14,302 nt of DNA from a candidate division LCP-89 bacterium (GTDB lineage: Bacteria > Electryoneota > B3-LCP): the NCBI GenBank assembly GCA_025774735.1, contig JALGZU010000027.1, positions 1-14,302 on the forward strand, in the 5' to 3' direction. Below are positions 12,212 to 14,302 of the stretch, piece by piece. The translations under genes and the position numbers were made by a program. Below the pieces are notes generated by a model. The model searched no databases. It saw only the letters and a list, made by a program, of their open reading frames with translations, and was not told the DNA's origin. The stretch's first letter is position 1, and the number at the start of each line of letters is the position of its first letter.

Positions 12212-14302
12212 TTACTCCTTGAACACTATCGGTAGGTAGATCTCGTATCCTTCGATAGCGGCTGTAGTTGTTAACGCTGAATCAGCCATTACCGTTGGAT
12301 CTGAAGCCGATGTGACCGTGATGGTGGTCATATCCATATCATCTTCGCCAGCATCAGCAGGGATCATCACCTGGACAATGACATCAGCAGACTCGTCCGC
12401 AGCCAAAACGAAGGTGGTTACAGGGATTGTTACCTCCCACAAACCTTCGAAGGTCACGTTGAATGTGTCCCCAGCATTGGCTGTATTGGTGAGATAGAGC
12501 GTGTACTCTACAGTCTCGCCAGGTGCTCCACTGAGTCCGTCTGCCTCGGGCATAAGCACGAGCGAGTAAACAGCATTGGCCGTAGTCGTCAGCTCAGAAG
12601 AATCAGAGACCGTCTCATCTTCTCCCGATGTAGCAGTAACCGTGGCCATATCGCTGTCACCACCCATAGCATCAGCAGGGATGGTAACTTGCACAACCAC
12701 ATCCGCACCTTCTCCAGCAGCCAAAACGAAGGTAGTTACGGGGATTGTTACCTCCCACAAGCCTTCATAGGTCAAGTCAAAGGTGTCGGTTATGCTGCCT
12801 GTATTGGTGAGCTGCAAGGTATACTCCACCATTTCTCCAGGATCACCGGACATGAGATCGGACTCAGGACTGAGCGTGACACCGTAGACGATGTTTGCCG
12901 TCGTGGTCAGTTCAGAGGAGTCTGTCTCGGAGGGATCTCCTGATGACTCGGCGGTGACAGTGACTGCATCAGTGTCACCTGCCTTGGCGTCAGCCGGCAC
13001 GGTAACATTCACGATCACATCCGTGCTATCTCCAGCCCCCAGTTCAAAGCTGCTAACTGGCAAACTCACGTCCCACGTGTTGCCGCTGTAGGTTAGATCG
13101 AACGTATCCGTGTAGTTTCCCAGGTTGGTCAAGCCTAACGTGTAGGCAACCATCTCACCCGGATCGCCATTAGCGGTGTCACTCGGTGGGTCAAGGTCCA
13201 CGCCATAGACTGTCTCGACGATGGTCATGGTCACGGGAACCTGGATGAGCGGCCAAATCAGGTCGTTGCTCTCGACACAGAGCGTGCTTGTGTATACGCC
13301 GATAGACATGGCTGTCGAGTCGAAGTAGATATCGACCAGGGAGTCTTCACCTGGGGGTGTTACCCCGCTGTCTGGTGAAACCTCAAGCCAGGGGACGTCG
13401 TTCGGTCCGGAACAAACTGTATATTCAAACCCGACAAGGGACAGGTCGTCGTAGTAAACGGGGGTAGCGCCGTTGGCGAAGAGGTCAACAGCCCCGATAT
13501 TAAGCGCACCTCCACCGCTAAGCTCTTCCGTCCAGGTTCCGGAGAACAAGAGCTGATTGTCATAGTAGAAACTTTGTGTGTCACTATCCAGATCAATTTC
13601 TACGCGAATTTCAATCCACTGGTCAGTGATCAACGGCAGTGACCCACCGGATACGCCTTCATTTTCCACGATGCCAAGCGCTGAATCGAAGCGTATCTGT
13701 GTGGACCAATTTTGATTGCCGCCATCGCTGTAGGTATTCAACAAGATGAAGTACGATTCACCAGCAAAATCACTGGGGATATACTGCCAGGCAGTATAAG
13801 TACCGGTTCCACTGGTCTTACCCGAGTACTCATGCACCAGGTCGGAAGCGCCAACGATCTCAACCGAATTGGGTGTACTGCGCGCGGGGTCATCCACGAG
13901 GATGGCACCAGCCGCAGGATCGTTATTCCAGCCCTTCCAGCCGCCTGTACCGTGCATCTGTTGTCCCGTTGGATAGGAGTCGAAATCTTCAAACCAATCG
14001 GCTAACAATCCTTGTCCTGCATCTTCATAGAGCAACCAGTCAAGATCCGCATCGCCCAGGTTGGAGACCGTAAAGGGCACGGTTTCGACAATGTCTGCAG
14101 GTTGTGCGCTTTCCAGGCTGTCAGGTTCGATCTCGATAATCGCATATGTCGGCTGCATCACCGCTACCGGGAAGTGCGCCGGTGACGGCAGGTATACATC
14201 ATATACAGCTATGTCGTCGATATACCAACCTGCTCTTTCAACCACTGAGGAAGCCATCATGTGGAATTCAACCGATGCCACGCCACCCGCATAAGGTGTC
14301 AG
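12212..14302 (-). CDS. Secreted multidomain protein, C-terminal part (open at window edge)
   Basis: The frame is open to the last base, so this is the 3' part (696 residues seen) of a larger gene; the GTG at 14281 is not a real start. Numbering from that codon: 1-27 ends in RAGWYIDDIAVY, the close of a jelly-roll domain often found after M6 or S8 peptidases. Residues 66-86 and 290-352 look like the two halves of one BACON-like Ig domain (FTVSNLGDADLDWLLYE and PWLEVSPDSG...PPGEDS). Between them, residues 93-284 resemble a concanavalin A-like lectin domain (DFDSYPTGQ, GWKGWNND, YYDDLSL). Three NEW3-like domains follow (358-464, 465-570, 571-675), then the short ending YEIYLPIVFKE, common on exported Chloroflexota proteins. 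An exported peptidase or adhesion/carbohydrate-binding role is likely, but the catalytic part, if any, is outside the window. Confidence 0.85.
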   Translation of the reverse strand: MTPYAGGVASVEFHMMASSVVERAGWYIDDIAVYDVYLPSPAHFPVAVMQPTYAIIEIEPDSLESAQPADIVETVPFTVSNLGDADLDWLLYEDAGQGLLADWFEDFDSYPTGQQMHGTGGWKGWNNDPAAGAILVDDPARSTPNSVEIVGASDLVHEYSGKTSGTGTYTAWQYIPSDFAGESYFILLNTYSDGGNQNWSTQIRFDSALGIVENEGVSGGSLPLITDQWIEIRVEIDLDSDTQSFYYDNQLLFSGTWTEELSGGGALNIGAVDLFANGATPVYYDDLSLVGFEYTVCSGPNDVPWLEVSPDSGVTPPGEDSLVDIYFDSTAMSIGVYTSTLCVESNDLIWPLIQVPVTMTIVETVYGVDLDPPSDTANGDPGEMVAYTLGLTNLGNYTDTFDLTYSGNTWDVSLPVSSFELGAGDSTDVIVNVTVPADAKAGDTDAVTVTAESSGDPSETDSSELTTTANIVYGVTLSPESDLMSGDPGEMVEYTLQLTNTGSITDTFDLTYEGLWEVTIPVTTFVLAAGEGADVVVQVTIPADAMGGDSDMATVTATSGEDETVSDSSELTTTANAVYSLVLMPEADGLSGAPGETVEYTLYLTNTANAGDTFNVTFEGLWEVTIPVTTFVLAADESADVIVQVMIPADAGEDDMDMTTITVTSASDPTVMADSALTTTAAIEGYEIYLPIVFKE
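12257..13210 (-). repeat. Three tandem NEW3-like coding repeats, about 318 bp each
   Basis: Units (plus coordinates) 12890-13210, 12572-12889 and 12257-12571 encode about 106 residues each: VY.(V/L).L.P.SD...G.PGE.V.YTL.LTN, TFD(L/V)T, WEV.IPV..F.L.A, ADV(I/V)VQV.IPADA, and (S)SELTTTAN. The second and third units are very similar at DNA level; for example CCAAAACGAAGGT recurs at 12403 and 12721, an offset of exactly 318 bp. The first unit (furthest upstream in the gene) is more diverged. This points to a recent duplication of the terminal module. Confidence 0.85.

Noticed and set aside
1..14302. CRISPR arrays, tRNA or rRNA genes
   Set aside because: No regularly spaced short repeats and no tRNA- or rRNA-like sequence were seen on either strand; the tandem repeats present are all in-frame coding repeats.

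Overview
The window looks like a chromosomal contig from a member of the Chloroflexota, most likely Anaerolineae or a close relative. The clues are an exported protein ending in the motif YEIYLPIVFKE, its NEW3-like and BACON-like extracellular modules, and an efflux adaptor carrying peptidoglycan-binding repeats of the kind found in single-membrane bacteria. The lineage is inferred from protein style alone; there is no rRNA or other marker gene here.

Layout. (1) 1-4437, plus strand: a tightly coupled four-gene export operon. It encodes a truncated small cysteine-rich exported protein, a membrane-fusion adaptor with two families of internal repeats, a MacB/LolD-type ATPase and a MacB/FtsX-type permease. 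All junctions overlap by 1-4 bases. (2) 4438-4569: a regulatory gap with an inverted repeat and an 11-bp-period direct repeat typical of OmpR/PhoB-family binding sites. (3) 4570-6629, plus strand: an OmpR/PhoB-type response regulator and its sensor histidine kinase, overlapping by 1 base; the likely job is to sense an envelope stress or a drug and control itself and possibly the pump. (4) 6679-11597, minus strand: a two-gene unit made of a 1322-residue fusion (complete transglutaminase-like enzyme domain followed by a complete UvrA) and a translationally coupled tandem GNAT acetyltransferase. (5) 11598-12211: 614 bp with no convincing large gene, holding two hairpins, a candidate 54-codon ORF, a 28-codon remnant resembling the start of an insertion-sequence transposase, and a long imperfect palindrome. 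(6) 12212-14302, minus strand: the 3' part of a large secreted multidomain protein, open at the window edge.

The strongest candidate for something undescribed is the transglutaminase-UvrA fusion with its coupled GNAT gene. The putative Cys/His/Asp triad is intact, and all UvrA ATPase, zinc and UvrB-binding regions appear present. Eukaryotic nucleotide-excision repair also uses a transglutaminase-fold protein (XPC/Rad4), so the architecture is a suggestive parallel. Any function beyond the domain assignments is inference.
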